NCBI GenBank assembly: GCA_028554795.2
Contig: CM068826.1
Location: 101,496,346 to 101,560,345 of the forward strand
Source: Sinohyriopsis cumingii
Lineage: Eukaryota; Mollusca; Bivalvia; Unionida; Unionidae
Length of the DNA: 64,000 bases
Direction: 5' to 3'
Every line of letters begins with the position of its first letter. The stretch's first letter is position 1. A program made the translations under genes and the position numbers. Of the stretch, positions 36,201 to 48,709 are shown piece by piece. Under the pieces are notes generated by a model. The model was given only the letters and a program-made list of their open reading frames with translations. It was not told the origin of the DNA and did no database searches.

Positions 36201-37889
36201 AGTCTTTTTCAATCATCCACCTACTTTAAAAGAATTGAACATATTTCAGTGACTCTTTTACCATAGTCTAAAATAAAAACTTTATGCTTTTCTTAAAAAA
36301 GTTTAAATTAATTGTTTTTTTACATATATAATGGAAATGAAAAGAATCTTAAATCATTATCATGAATAATCTTGGCTGCAAAGAGGAGAGTACAAGGTCT
36401 ATTCCAGGATGCATGTTTGCAGCCAATAGTCAACCATAAGTGAAAATCCCCCATTATATATTCAATTTCCATTTTTTTCCTTCAATAAATCCATTCTATA
36501 TTTAGAAAATTCCCCCTTTTCTTCCAAACAGAGGTGAGAATTTCCCAGCTAAATTTTCAGTTTTAGATCAGACTTTTTTAGTATCTCATTTTCATTTTAA
36601 ATGGACTGTTACTTGTTATTTATCTACAACTGCCACTCCAACAAAATACACTAGATGTAAGTTGTACACTGATTACATGACAAAAGCCATCCCTTCACTG
36701 CTACAGTTTACATAATAATATCAATCACAGACTTAAATTAGTTTCCTCTAGTCCAACTTGCAGGGTGCATTCTGCCACCAGAAGCAGTCAAAACTGTCAG
36801 CTTGTTGACAGATGTATTTTATTTATCCAAAAGGTACAGTTAGTGTTCAGTTAGTGTTAGATGGTATTGACCAAAATTAACTTTCTGCATTGTGGAGTCA
36901 AAAATATCCCTATGTAATCACATTTCCCATAAATCCAATTTTTACATTCTTGACTGATTTTTCTTCTGGAACTTCAACACAGTTTTGATATAGTGGACCC
37001 TAATTCTTCAATAAAAGATCATTTTACTGGATGACTGAGAATGTCCCTGATGAAAAAAAGTTGATCATATTTCTATTGCTTAATATAAGTTTTACGTGCT
37101 CATTTTCTTAAAATTTAAAACTATTAGTACCACATCACATATTGTGATATTTATATGAATACAACATGTAGGTTATAATACTTTAATGCTTATCTCATTT
37201 TTCATCAATAATGCTGGATTTGGAAAAGTTCAGAAATATCAACTGAAATGACTAATTTTTTGATCTTATCATAACAGTTTCATAGCTTAGGCCTACCACT
37301 CAAAACATAAATGGAATCAGCAAAATGATGCAATGGGGTGTGTGTGTATTATTTAGGCCTATTCCAAGTGTAGAAAGTTGCAAAATAAATCTTACCTACT
37401 TTTCATTCATTTTCCAGCTCTTTATAACTGTAAACTGATTTGAATTTGTTTACTTAATAATTCTATCATACAGAGGATATTGAGGTGCAATAAACATATC
37501 AATGAGAATTACTTTCAAACATTATCCTTTAATGAATTAGAAATATGTTAATGGAATATAGATGCCCTACCAAAGTGCCTGAAAGCTGACCTAAATGCAA
37601 AACCTAACCATGTACAGAGAAACTGTCACATGGATACAGATAAAAACTATGCACCTACCATTGCCATTGCTGTACTGACAAACAACAAAATGATGTTTTT
37701 GAAATTTGGGCTGAATATCCTTACAAGTTCTGAGCCTGATCCTTCATATTTACTGTTGTTTTTATTTTTATTTTTTTCCTAACCAAACATGTGTACCCTT
37801 CCTGGTATAACAATCATTACAAATTAATAATAATAATTAAACAAGAGCCCTTTGAAGGGACTGATGCTCTAATGAAAGAAAATAATTTC
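36201..37889. other. Long non-coding stretch, nothing recognised
   Basis: AT-rich. Isolated splice-like words near 37403-37445 on the minus strand do not enclose an open frame. Confidence 0.4.
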
Positions 37890-39830
37890 CCAAATACCAA
37901 GATAAGACCATTTCTTCTTTTTATGCAGTGTAGAAACTATTTCCCTTATTCTCAAGTGAGTTTTCTGGGTTATCAAGTTCATCCTAAATTAAAATGGTAC
38001 CTGTTAAACATACAAGATGGCAATCATGGCAGCCATATTTGATGTAAGATCAACACCATTGTTTTTTAAGAACCAACAAGGCATTGTAAGAAGTTATTTG
38101 TCAAAATCTCAAATTTATGTAACCATCCATTCAGGAGAAGAAACTACAGCAGGATTTTCAAGATGGGCAATGTGGTAGTAATCTTGTATGTTTGACTGGT
38201 ACCATTTTAATTTAGGATGAACTTGATAACCTAGAAAACTTTTGGTGAAAACTCCATGTCAATCTAACATCCATTAAGAAGTAGCAATAACAAAAATTTC
38301 AAGATAGCTACTGCAGTGGCCATATAGGATGTCCAAGCTGCATTATTTTCATTTAGAAACAACACACAATAAAAAGTCTTCTGGTGCAAACTCCATGTTG
38401 ATAGGACTTTCCGTTTTGGAGAAGTAGTGATAACAATATTTTCAAGATGGCAGCAATGGTGGACATATTAAATGTCAGATCTGCACCTTTATTATTTATG
38501 ACCATTTAGGCAGCTTAAGTCTTTTGATGAAAACTCCATGCTCCATGTCAATAGGACCATCCATCCAGGGGGGGAGTAGATGTACAAAGAGTTACAGCAT
38601 TATCATTTAGCCCAGATAGACACTGTAGGGACTCTTCTGAAAAAAGCCCTAAGTCAAAATTACCTCCTCTTTTGGAGGAATAGCAATAGCAAGATTTTCA
38701 AGATGGATGGCATGGTGGCCATACTGGATATCAGATTTGCACCACTACCATTTAGGACCATCTAGACATCATAAGAAGTGTTTCAGTGACAACACAATGT
38801 CCAGCCATCTAGGAGAAAGAGCAAAGGTAAAATTTTCTTGATGGTCATAGTGGTATCCATATTGGAGGTCAGACTGCCACCATTTTCATTTACAACCAGA
38901 TATCATAAGTCTTACAACAAAAACCCTGTGTTGATGTGCTCATTCACTCGGGAGAAATAGTGAAAGATTTTCAAGACGATTACTGTGGTGGCCATTCTGG
39001 ATGTCTTTGTGGCACCATTTCAATTTAGGAACAACTATATAAGAATATTTCTGATCAAAACAAAATGTCAACATAACTTTTGCTCAGGAGGAGTAGCTGT
39101 AAGTGGCTGCACTGGTGTCATAATAGACCTCAGATCATCATCATTTTAATTTAGCACCAACCTGACATCAGATATCTTTCAGTCAAAACCCCAGCTGATA
39201 TAAATATCGATTCAAGAGAATTAGCAATAACAAAATTTTCAAGATGGCCACTGTGGAGGCCATATTAGATATCATATGGCACCATTTTTTTTTTGAGGAT
39301 GAACCAGACATCATAAGAGGTGTTTTAGTGAAAATTCCATGTTTGGATGACCATCCATTCAGGAGGAGCAGCAATTCCAAGATTTTTAAGATGGCTGCTG
39401 TGTGGGCCACATAGGATGGCAGATCAGTTGAATTTTCATTTAAGACCAACTAGACATCACAAAAAGTCTTTTAGTGTAAACTCCATCTTTATATCACCAT
39501 CCATTCTTGAGGAGAAATAAGATTTTCTACCATGGTAGCCATTTTGGATGTCCGAGCACCACCATGCTCATTTAGGATCAACTAGAACAGGGGATTAATA
39601 TGTGTGTCAAGGAATCCTCCAAGTAGTTTATGAGGAGTGGCAATAACAAACTTGAGATAATGGATAGGTGGATGATGGACGACAGACCAGAATGTGCGTA
39701 AACTTTTATGGCAATGCTTTAAGTAGTATAGGAGAAGTAGTATTAAGAAACTTGGCCTAACAGACAGACAGACAATAATGATGGACAAAAGACTATCCCA
39801 TAAGTTCATCTGGTCTATGACGAGTGAAGC
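37890..39830. repeat. Long degenerate tandem array, about 140 bp period, YY1-like motif in each unit
   Basis: CAAGATGGCNGC...GGCCAT.TTGGATG recurs at about 38014, 38160, 38303, 38444, 38699, 38836, 38972, 39240 and 39390, that is every 135-150 bp with some units lost. It is followed each time by GCACCATTTTCATTTAGGA, a CATCATAAGAAGTCTTTTGG-like word, AAAACTCCATGT and CCATTCAGGAGGAGTAG. Units are only moderately alike, so the array is old. Frames of 61-88 codons inside it are by-products. The same unit recurs at 60050-60640. Confidence 0.8.
37960..38239. repeat. Long inverted repeat, 59 bp arms
   Basis: 37960-38018 pairs with 38181-38239. The outer 42 bp match at 41 positions and the inner 17 bp nearly so, separated by about 160 bp. 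The arms lie within the degenerate array but in opposite orientation, so one piece of a unit has been inverted. Confidence 0.85.
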
Positions 39831-40779
39831 TATAAAAAAAAATAGGATTTCTAAACTTCCCTGGTTTCTGTTCTTTATAATATTGTATAGTGGTCATATT
39901 TTGCGAATGTTAATTTAATTATTTTTATCTTTCCAAAAAGGTACTATAAGTGTTGGCAAATTAGATTCTAACAATTGGAGATCTTGGAAGGATTTTTCTT
40001 TTGATAAAAGGTGATCAACTTTGACAAGATGTATTTTCACAGTCTCAAGCTGATACAACTGAATAATTTAAAGTTCACTCATTTTTTTTAAATTAATGGC
40101 ATCCAAAAGATCCACCTTTGTTTTATAATATGTCTCAAATTAGAATTTCATATGCATACCTTAGTTTTTATTCTTTAATGGTAATTGAGTGTCAACATCA
40201 CAGCATTGATATTTTTAGTATAATGATTTAAAATAGGAATAAAATCTGAGCCTACTAACTAAATCTTATTGAACACATATAATTAACACATCAACTGCAA
40301 GAAACTGGCAGAATGTGTAAATATTATCATTTCCTAAGTGTTTACACCAAATCCATGCTGACTGATCCCTCACCATCAAAGGCTAATAACCACCCATATC
40401 AAAGGCCAGAAGTTCAAAGTAAATCTGCTATAATGATAATGCTCAGGTTTGCAAAATCAGTTTTACAATTAGCCAATCTCCATGATTACTTATGCTGGCA
40501 GCAATATAACTGCAAATAATCTTCCAACAGACTGATTTACAGGCATGCTATCATCTGTATTAACTATCAAGAACTATAATGATGTGACAACATAGATATA
40601 CAACCAGTTTGCTCTATACAACAATCAAGTCACTGCAGCAGCAACAACAGTAAGATTGATTACTGATAGAATACAGGTTTACAAGGAAACAGAAAAAAAG
40701 ATAATAAATAAACAGCATTCCTTTATATCTGTAGCATCTAGTAACACCTATGCATTTCTACTTACTTAAAGCTGAATAA
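39831..40779. other. Non-coding DNA, nothing firm
   Basis: A 68-codon plus-strand frame at 40313-40519 is unsupported. Part of 40380-40620 is rich in ATTA words. Confidence 0.4.
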
Positions 40780-41400
40780 ATCCCTGATGCATCCGAGATG
40801 CTGGTTCCAGTCACTTACACAGTGTGTTCCATATGAAACACATTAACTGCCTAACAGTAATGCCAGGAGGCACAAAAGACTCTTAGGTTAAATGGAGCAC
40901 ATGCAAGAATATGCATGGAGAGGTGTATTTAATGAATGTGTCAAACACGCAGCCTTAACAGCAATAAAATGGTGCTCCCTTGGAAGGTTGCAACCCTATC
41001 CCAACACCCAACAGGCAGGCTGACTAGACATGTCATTGCCTCCTGGAAAGAAGAAACATATCTATCAGAGAATACAACTATTGCTTTTTACCCTAACAGT
41101 ATGAAGTGCTGCTGTCTATTTGACATGGGGAGGAGGGGGAGCAGGATCTATCCTTGAATTAGGATGGAAGGAGGAAGGGACAGGAATTCCCAGATCAGGA
41201 TTAATTCATGTCCATTATTTCACAAACAAAAATAAACATTGAGCACACTTTTGCTGTCTGTGTAGAAAATTCCTGCACTGCAAACAAAAACAATGGAAGC
41301 AGACAAGGAAATCAATCAGAAAGTGTCAGCAAGTTGAGTGATCTCTCAGAGATCACATCTTTCTCTACAAAATATGAGTGACTAAGCCATACTTTGCCAT
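40780..41400. promoter_or_regulatory. Candidate conserved non-coding block with 19 bp palindrome
   Basis: Less AT-rich than its surroundings and without repeats. It contains GGATTAATTCATGTCCATTA, ACAAAAACAATGG (Sox-like), CAAACAAAAATAAAC (forkhead-like) and a perfect palindrome GTGATCTCTCAGAGATCAC at 41338-41356. A 73-codon plus-strand frame at 40936-41157 exists, but its amino-acid sequence shows no recognisable family. Regulatory status is inference. Confidence 0.25.
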
Positions 41401-41745
41401 TCATATAAAAAATGAATTAACCCATTAACAGGGCCATACCTCATGCAGAGACCATCTTCTGTGAAACTTTTCTATCCTTGCTATTACAAATGTTCATTCA
41501 CATGAATTGAAAAAATAACTTTAGTGGCCCCTCACTACAATGTCTCTCATTATACTGCTGACCCTCTCATACTGCCAGTGTGATCATAGATTCCATAAAA
41601 CTGGTGTGATTTTGTTCTATAATGACAACCTAATGTATTTCATTTCAGTTTGTACCTCCAGGCTCTTGAAGACAAATCAAGAAACATTTTCACATCATGA
41701 TTTAATACCCTTTTTTCCTCTCTCGGAATAATGTAACCTTGCTTC
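41401..41745. other. Non-coding DNA, nothing recognised
   Basis: Unsupported 63-codon frame only. Confidence 0.35.
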
Positions 41746-42220
41746 ATATATGAGGTGACCTCACTTATGACATTTTAAGACCTCAGCAAAAGCTGACCTC
41801 ACTGTTCAGTATAAGAAACCATACCTCAGTATATGGTGACATCACTTACCAGATGGTATGACCCGCATACAAAGTGGCAACTCAGCTATGGTGCAGTGCA
41901 AGCAACATGCCACAGTATTTCAACAGTGTGAACTAATTTATGACATAGTAAGACTAGCATAAGGTGACCTCATTTATGACATGGTATGAACACTTAAAGA
42001 TGATATCACTTATGACATATTATGACATCAGTATTAGGTCACCATACTTATGATATCTGCAGTACCAGTTTAGTACCTCATCTATGACATAGTATGAGAT
42101 GATCTCTCTTTTGTATCTGATATATGACTCAGCATGAGGTGATCTCACTTTTGACATGTTACAGTCTTGCTTAAGGCACAGGATAAGGCATATACCACAG
42201 TATGAGATGATGTCGCTGGT
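41746..42220. repeat. Degenerate array with GGTGACCTCACTTATGACAT core
   Basis: The words ATGAGGTGACCTCACTTATG and variants (GATGATATCACTTATGACAT, GGTGATCTCACTTTTGACAT) recur about nine times at 35-60 bp spacing. The 90-codon minus-strand frame at 42020-42292 lies mostly within it. Confidence 0.75.
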
Positions 42221-43214
42221 AACACTGCTTACTTTTAAGCCTCCCATAAACAGCTGTTGAAAGGAGCACGGTAGGTACTTAAGCATAGACATCCCTTTGT
42301 TTTGCTTTCCAGAACAGATATTCCAAAAAATTATTTACCTTGACTTATATAAACAATAATGTTCTACGCTACTAATCTACATGTGCCATCTAAGATAATT
42401 AGAAAGAAAGAACAGATGAGAGATAGCAAGTTTGAAGTCCAAGCCTTCTCAGCAGCAACTCCAAGCAACCCATTCTTTTACAAATGGTCATTTAAATAGT
42501 GTCTAATATAATACAATTACAGTTCAATCTTTCCATTATGGTCAGCTCTCTCAAGCTATCATGTCTCCTATGCAGCCAATTGTTTGTCAAATTTGTAACA
42601 TGTACAATGAAACTTACTCTAAATTGTCCTTTCTATAAACTGGCTTCCTAAACTCACTAGCCAGATTTTGCTTCAAAAAAGACAATTTTACTGAACTTTG
42701 AAACCTTGTTATATTGACTATCTCTAAAAACTGGCCCCAATTTTGAGTTCCCACAGTGTCCAGTTTTGATAAATGTTACTGTAGTTATCTCTTTTATTAG
42801 CCACCTTCCCTAAACAGTCAATGTGTTCTATCCCAGACTGCACTTCTTCCTACAATTTTTTAATAGCACAAATAATTCTATGATAAAACTAAATACACAT
42901 TTACAAAAATATTTCTGCAGAAATATCCATCACAAAGAATAAAACTGACAGTTGATATCCATCACAAAAGATAAAACTGACAGTAAGTGTAAATGATCTA
43001 CCCAAAAATACATGCTTTATGATATACTTTGAACCTTTCCTTTAATAATAATCTTTGTTACTATTCAATATTTTCCAGTATTGAACAATATTAGGTGATA
43101 GTGAAGCTGTACTTTCACACAAGCGAAAGAACTACTTTTTGTTAAGAAAATGTGACATCCATGGTTATCAAATGAGTTACCATCTATGGTTTACAGTTTC
43201 CAACATGAAATAAA
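42221..43214. other. Non-coding DNA with a small duplication
   Basis: A 33 bp direct duplication (GATATCCATCACAAAAGATA-like, then AAACTGACAGT) lies at about 42922-42983. Otherwise nothing is recognised. Confidence 0.4.
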
Positions 43215-43276
43215 TGAACCAGAAAACCCCAGGAAAACCTTGGAAAGAATCACCGTTCCACAAGAACCTACAGAAA
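43215..43276 (-). mobile_element. SINE-A scrap, minus strand
   Basis: AACCCCAGGAAAACCTTGGAAAGAATCACCGTTCCACAAGAACC-type sequence matches the central block of the minus-strand SINE-A copy at 25299. It is too short to show ends. Confidence 0.55.
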
Positions 43277-44308
43277 TGTACCCCAGCCTTGGAAAACCAC
43301 ATGAGTTTTCCTTGTTCTATTTCTCACTAAAATGAAGTGAAATGAATCACAAAGCAGCATCAAAACAACATCATAAAAAATAATTATGATCTAAGTATTA
43401 TAAAGGCGGGAACAGTACAATGACTGACTTTATAGTGAAAGGACCACTGAACTCCCATAAAAGTTGTAACCATTTAGAAAAATAAAGAAATTTAATTCAG
43501 TATGTTCTGTAACATAAATTAAGGAATTCTGCATTCCATCATATTAAACTCTTTCTGATTACTGCATACACTTGTTGTGTACGTGTTAAGTGAAACTGCA
43601 ATCAACATGACCCCCCATCTGCCATTGCATAATGTGCCAGAAGAAAAGGGTTTGTTCTACTGATCAGTCCTAAAAAACTGCGTATGTTCATATCTGTAAA
43701 TATACTATGTAATCTGGGTCCGTGACATTTGCATTGGATCTAACAGTTAGTATATACAGTAAAAAGTATGCAATTTTTACACATCCCTACCACCAACCCT
43801 TCTCAGATTCATAAAGACAGGATTATTTCAATATAAACATATATCACCAACCATAAAGATTCAATTATTCTTCCAATTTGTTTACAGAGTGTTCAATGCT
43901 TTTATTCTCTGCTTAAAATATCAATTTTTTTCATTCAGTCGAACTACATGTAAAGTGCAAAAGTCTGGTTATTCAAGGGAAGTCATTTCTTTTTATGACT
44001 GCATGTCAATATATTTTTCTCAACTTGTAATGCTGTAACTTTTAGCAATTTATTTCAGCAACATTTCTTGACATTTAAAATCAAAGGTTTTCCAGTATCA
44101 TAACATGTAAAGTATCATCTTGCATTTTATAACTATATTTCTTAACAATAAAATATAATTAAATGGTCTCGGTGAGGCAAACTATTTGATTTCTGATTCA
44201 GGTCGAGAACAGATGTTGCAAGATATAAATAAGTCTTGGAAAATAAAGCTTCAACTCTACTGACTTTATGAACAAATAATTAATGTAAATTTTTTTAACA
44301 ACACAGGG
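43277..44308. other. Non-coding DNA, nothing recognised
   Basis: AT-rich, with no supported feature. Confidence 0.4.
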
Positions 44309-44350
44309 AGAGAGAGAGAGACACACACACAGACAGACAAACAGAGATGG
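44309..44350. repeat. Simple sequence (GA)n-(CA)n-GACA
   Basis: GAGAGAGAGAGACACACACACAGACAGACA-type run. Confidence 0.9.
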
Positions 44351-44414
44351 AGAATACATTGTGTAATTGTAGATTCTGGGTCTATGCTATTATCTATGTT
44401 TTATACACATAGAC

Positions 44415-44679
44415 ACTGTACATAAATGGGCCCTGAGTGGCTGAGTGGTCTAAAGCGCTCTCCGCTATGGATCACTGATATCTCATCTCTGTCTGTGTGG
44501 GTTCGAGTCTAGGATTCGGCCAAAGTGGGTATGTTAGAAAGCTTGCCAATTGCTTCTCATGGGTCAGGGGTTTTCCTGGGTTCGTCCTCCACCTTTAATA
44601 CTGGTCGCCATGCATAGCCTATCATGTCCTGAAAAATAGCTTTAAACCCCACAACAACAACAATAACACTGTATATAAA
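44415..44679 (+). mobile_element. SINE-A copy, full length, with 12 bp target duplication
   Basis: Flanked by ACTGTACATAAA and ACTGTATATAAA. Head GGGCCCTGAGTGGCTGAGTG has a clear A box (TGGCTGAGTGGTC) and B box (GGGTTCGAGTC). The long spacing between the boxes, with an extra arm, suggests a Leu- or Ser-type tRNA origin. Body as in other copies; tail ACAACAACAACAATAAC. Confidence 0.93.
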
Positions 44680-45202
44680 ACTGTAGCTTGTAACCATGGA
44701 CTTCAAACAAAACTTTATCAGTAGTGATAAACATCGAACATTATTGTGCAGAAAACACTTTTCTTCTTTCAGTCAGTTACCTTGACATTTAGAAACTCAA
44801 AATTAATAAGCTTCTTCCTTATCCAAATTGCAACTCCAACTGTTGTAGGGTCCAATTTTATTTTTCTTTCAGACACAGTAACCTTGACCTTTGAGCTTTA
44901 CTACCCCAATCAGTGACCTTCCCAACCCTCCCCCACAAAGAAAGTCTGGTAATTGTAGACATTGGAGAACTAAAGCAAATGAAAAGATTTAACCAATCCT
45001 TTAGGCAGGGCTCAGGACAAGCACTTGTCCTCTAAGCTTTACCAGGTAAAAACTGGCTCTGCTAAATTAACCAGTACTTGCTCATCCCTGAGCTGAGTGG
45101 ATGTAGATATTGCACCCTGAGAATAAATCTGGATTTTCTGCCCTTAACAAGGACACAAGTTCATTATTGCTTAACATTAGTTTGCATCAATTGTAAATTA
45201 AT

Positions 45203-45490
45203 TTGAACTTTTAATGTAGCTTTAAATAATTTTCAGTCATATCGCTATGATGTCTGCAGTGTGGCAGTTTATAGTGATGTCTAGCTGCAGACATATAACA
45301 TGATGTCCCACCCAGTCACATTATCCTAACACCAGACTGACCAGTCCAAACACTAAACTCTTAATGCTGAGTGCCTAGCAAGGCAGCTATTAGTACCATT
45401 TGTATAAGTATTTGGCATGACTTGGCCATGGTTCGAATCCATGACTTCCCATATCCAAGGAGGCTGCTCTGATCACTAGGCCACCGGAGA
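45203..45490 (-). mobile_element. SINE-B copy, minus strand, near full length
   Basis: On plus it reads TTTTAATGTAGCTTTAAATA, GTGGCAGTTTATAGTGATGT, CACATTATCCTAACACCAGA, TGCTGAGTGCCTAGCAAGGC, then the reversed head with TGGTTCGAATCCATG (intact B box) and CTAGGCCACCGGAG. About 20 bp around GGCATCATGCC is deleted. Confidence 0.88.
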
Positions 45491-46189
45491 GGTCAGAGGG
45501 TAGGTAGTATAGTGAAGAAATTTACTGTATCTAGCATCAAGTTGACAATGATGAGTAACTCTCTTGCAACTCACTCGTCCATTTCCAGAGACATGTGAAT
45601 GGAAGAAGTATCCAGAGCCTCATTTAATGCAAATTTTCTATGACAGAGACCTTGACTCCAAAGTAAGAGGAATTAATTCTCTCAGCTTCAGAGTGATTCA
45701 TCTCATGTATGACAAGAATCTATCATAGAGGTTAAAAAATATATGAAGATGAAAAACATTACCCAAAGATTAGATGCTGATGATGAAACTAATGCCACCT
45801 TTCCTACAGCCACCTTCATAAAAGTAACTGTTCTGTTTCATTTCCAGGTAATGCGGGTTTGACACAAATCATAAATTTCTGAAAGTTTTATTAATTTTAA
45901 TGTATCAATATTTCATAATAAATGTCCACCAAATATTAAAAATTTAAAGTCATGATTTTATACTAAATGGTACTCTCTTCCAGCCCCTAGACCTTACCCA
46001 AAGCTCTTTTGATCACAATAAAATTAAAATGATGTCCCCTGTTGAACCCATATACATGTATACATTTTGAAGAAAACTAATTGATGTAAGCAAGCTCTAT
46101 ATGTGGATATACGACACACAATCTCACTTCACTAAGGAACATTAATCAACAGATGTGTCTGATAAGCAACTAGTTCCCTCCCCTATCAC
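45491..46189. other. Non-coding DNA, nothing firm
   Basis: A plus-strand acceptor-like CATTTCCAG at about 45840 and CCTTTCCTACAG at about 45810 are present but do not open onto a coding-like frame. Confidence 0.35.
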
Positions 46190-46310
46190 CGAAAACTGTC
46201 CTGCCCAGTTTTTGTCCTTTGCTGTCTTCCATTCACCAGCACAGCAGGATAAGCTCAGTGGAATGTTGAAATCAAACAATTTAAAATCCCTGGCAAATTT
46301 CACATCTTCC
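46190..46310 (-). CDS. Candidate 121 nt exon (unrecognised)
   Basis: On the minus strand, acceptor GACTGCTCACAG precedes 40 open codons (reads EDVKFARDFKLFDFN, then CCAGEWKTAKDKNWAGQFS), and a donor-like GTGATA follows at 46184-46189. If not spliced, the frame runs to a stop at 46142. Composition is protein-like, with mixed charged and aromatic residues. The pyrimidine tract before the acceptor is weak. No homology recognised. Confidence 0.25.
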
Positions 46311-46814
46311 CTGTGAGCAGTCAATATGTAGTCAATCACAGATCTTAAGAAATTACAAACCCTATGTGCCCAAGAAGATCACCCATCCAACACACAAATC
46401 AACAAATTATCTAAATAGCTCAGTAGCAAAGTTAAGTGACTAGACCTCAAACTCTGAGGCCACATGTGTAATTCTTTAAAATGGTATTTGCAAAACTCAA
46501 ACATCCTCTAGTAGTGATCTTCACTTGTTATCAGCCCTTTCTGTCTTCAGGTGCCAAGCATTTTATTTTTTGTGGGGGAGGGTCTGACTTTTCTTTGAAG
46601 CTGGAATTATTTTTGTATTATGGCATTCTTGAATTTAGACTGACATTTTTTTCATTGAACAATATGGAATATATTGACAGACAGGAGGAGCAAATATACT
46701 TTTATCCCAGCAAAGGAATTACAGAATTTGTTTTTATTATTAACATATCTCATCCAAGATGAAATGGTTGCTGCCTTAAACTTCAAAATGTAGCCACAGA
46801 AACACAACTGGCAG

Positions 46815-46968
46815 TGTCAAACTTGTAATCCATGGGTTAATAGTTCAGTACCTGCCCAGGCCAGCTAGGGTCAGCTCCTGTGTTTCCTTGGCAAAGGCAC
46901 TTACCTTCCATTTCCTCTCAGCATGATATAGCCAATAATGTGTTCAAAGTGACATTAAAACAACACTG
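46815..46968 (+). mobile_element. SINE-C copy, plus strand
   Basis: GGGTTAATAGTTCAGTACCTGCCC is a decayed B-box region. It is followed by GTCAGCTCCTGTGTTTCCTTGGCAAAGGCACTTA-type body, CAGCATGATATAGCCAATAA and GTGACATTAAAACAACAC, colinear with the copy at 27380. Confidence 0.65.
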
Positions 46969-47226
46969 TTCCACTTCAAAAGATTCCACGCCACACCCTA
47001 ATCCTGTGCCAGTTTACATGAATAGTTTTTAAAAGCTGATGCAATGAAATAATATGGTCAATTTTGTTTGCCATGGCCCATGAATTATTCTGCAGTTTTG
47101 AAAAATTTGAAAAGATACTGTTCATCCAGGCTGAGTAAAATGAAACAATGGACAAAAACAAAATTAGAAAAAGGGCTCGGGAATACGTTTTATTCAGAAC
47201 AAAAAAAAAGAATATGTATTTGAATA

Positions 47227-48474
47227 TGATGGCATGGTTTTGTATATAATTACATGATGTTATGGTCTTGTATATAATTACATGATGTTATGGTCTTGTA
47301 TATAATTACATGATGTTATGGTTTTGTATATAATTACATGATGTTATGGTTTTGCATATAATTACATGATGCTATGGTTTTGCATACAATTACATGATGC
47401 TATGGTTTTGCATACAATTACATGATGCTATGGTTTTGCATACAATTACATGATGTTATGGTTTTGTATATAATTACATGATGCTATGGTTTTGCATACA
47501 ATTACATGATGCTATGGTTTTGCATACAATTACATGATGCTATGGTTTTGCATACAATTACATGATGCTATGGTTTTGTATATAATTACATGATGCTATG
47601 GTTTTGCATACAATTACATGATGCTATGGTTTTGCATACAATTACATGATGTTATGGTTTTGCATATAATTACATGATGCTATGGTTTTGTAAATAATTA
47701 CATGATGTTATGGTTTTGCATATAATTACATGATGCTATCATTTTGCATATAATTACATAATGTTATGGTTTTGTAAATAATTACATGATGTTATGGTTT
47801 TGCATATAATTACATGATGCTATCATTTTGCATATACTTACATGATGCTATGGTTTTGCATACAATTACATGATGCTATGGTTTTGCATATAATTACATG
47901 ATGTTATGGTTTTGCATATAATTACATGATGTTATGGTTTTGTAAATAATTACATGATGTTATGGTTTTGCATATAATTACATGATGCTATCATTTTGCA
48001 TATAATTACATGATGTTATGGTCTTGTATATAATTATATGATGTTATGGTTTTGCATATAATTACAGGATGCTATTGTTTTGCATATAATTACATGATGC
48101 TATGGTTTTGCATACAATTACATGATGCTATGGTTTTGCATACAATTACATGATGCTATGGTTTTGTATATAATTACATGATGCTATGGTTTTACATACA
48201 ATTACATGATGCTATGGTTTTTTATATAATTACATGATGCTATGGTTTTGCATATAATTACATGATGCTATTGTTTTGCATACAATTACATGATGCTATG
48301 GTTTTGTATATAATTACATGATGCTATGGTTTTGCATATAATTACATGATGCTATGGTTTTGCATATAATTACATGATGCTATCATTTTGCATATAATTA
48401 CATGATGTTATGGTCTTGTATATAATTATATGATGCTATGGTTTTTTTGTATATAATTACATGAGAACCAATTT
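47227..48474. repeat. 28 bp minisatellite, about 44 copies
   Basis: Unit starts ATGATGCTATGGTTTTGCAT and ends AYAATTAC, with sub-types differing at GTATATA, CATATA, CATACA and TAAATA. A three-unit block containing TAAATA and a TATCATTTTG unit recurs at 47691, 47775 and 47943, spaced 84 and 168 bp. This shows higher-order duplication in multiples of the unit. No spacers, so not a CRISPR. Confidence 0.97.
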
Positions 48475-48709
48475 TTTCACATCTAAGCTCTAGAAATAAA
48501 TGCAAAATCTAAACCAAACTCAATTAAAGAATGAATATAGGACACAGTGATTTTGTCTGCTGAAATGGTGTGGTACTAATATTAATACATCCAATCATCA
48601 AGTTTGTGTCTACTATCAGCTGTGCCTAAGAAATAACTTAAAACACATAATTTGAAAAAGTCACTTAAGAATAAAATATTTGCAGGATACCTGTTTTTGC
48701 AATGAGGGT
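48475..48709. other. Spacer between two minisatellites
   Basis: Unique AT-rich sequence, nothing recognised. Confidence 0.4.

Noticed and set aside
37403-37445. Possible 32 nt minus-strand exon with a strong GTAAGA donor
   Set aside because: All three frames stop inside it and the acceptor tract is poor.
47227-48474. 28 bp regular repeats resembling a CRISPR array
   Set aside because: Units are directly head to tail with no unique spacers, there are no cas genes, and the context is a eukaryotic genome.
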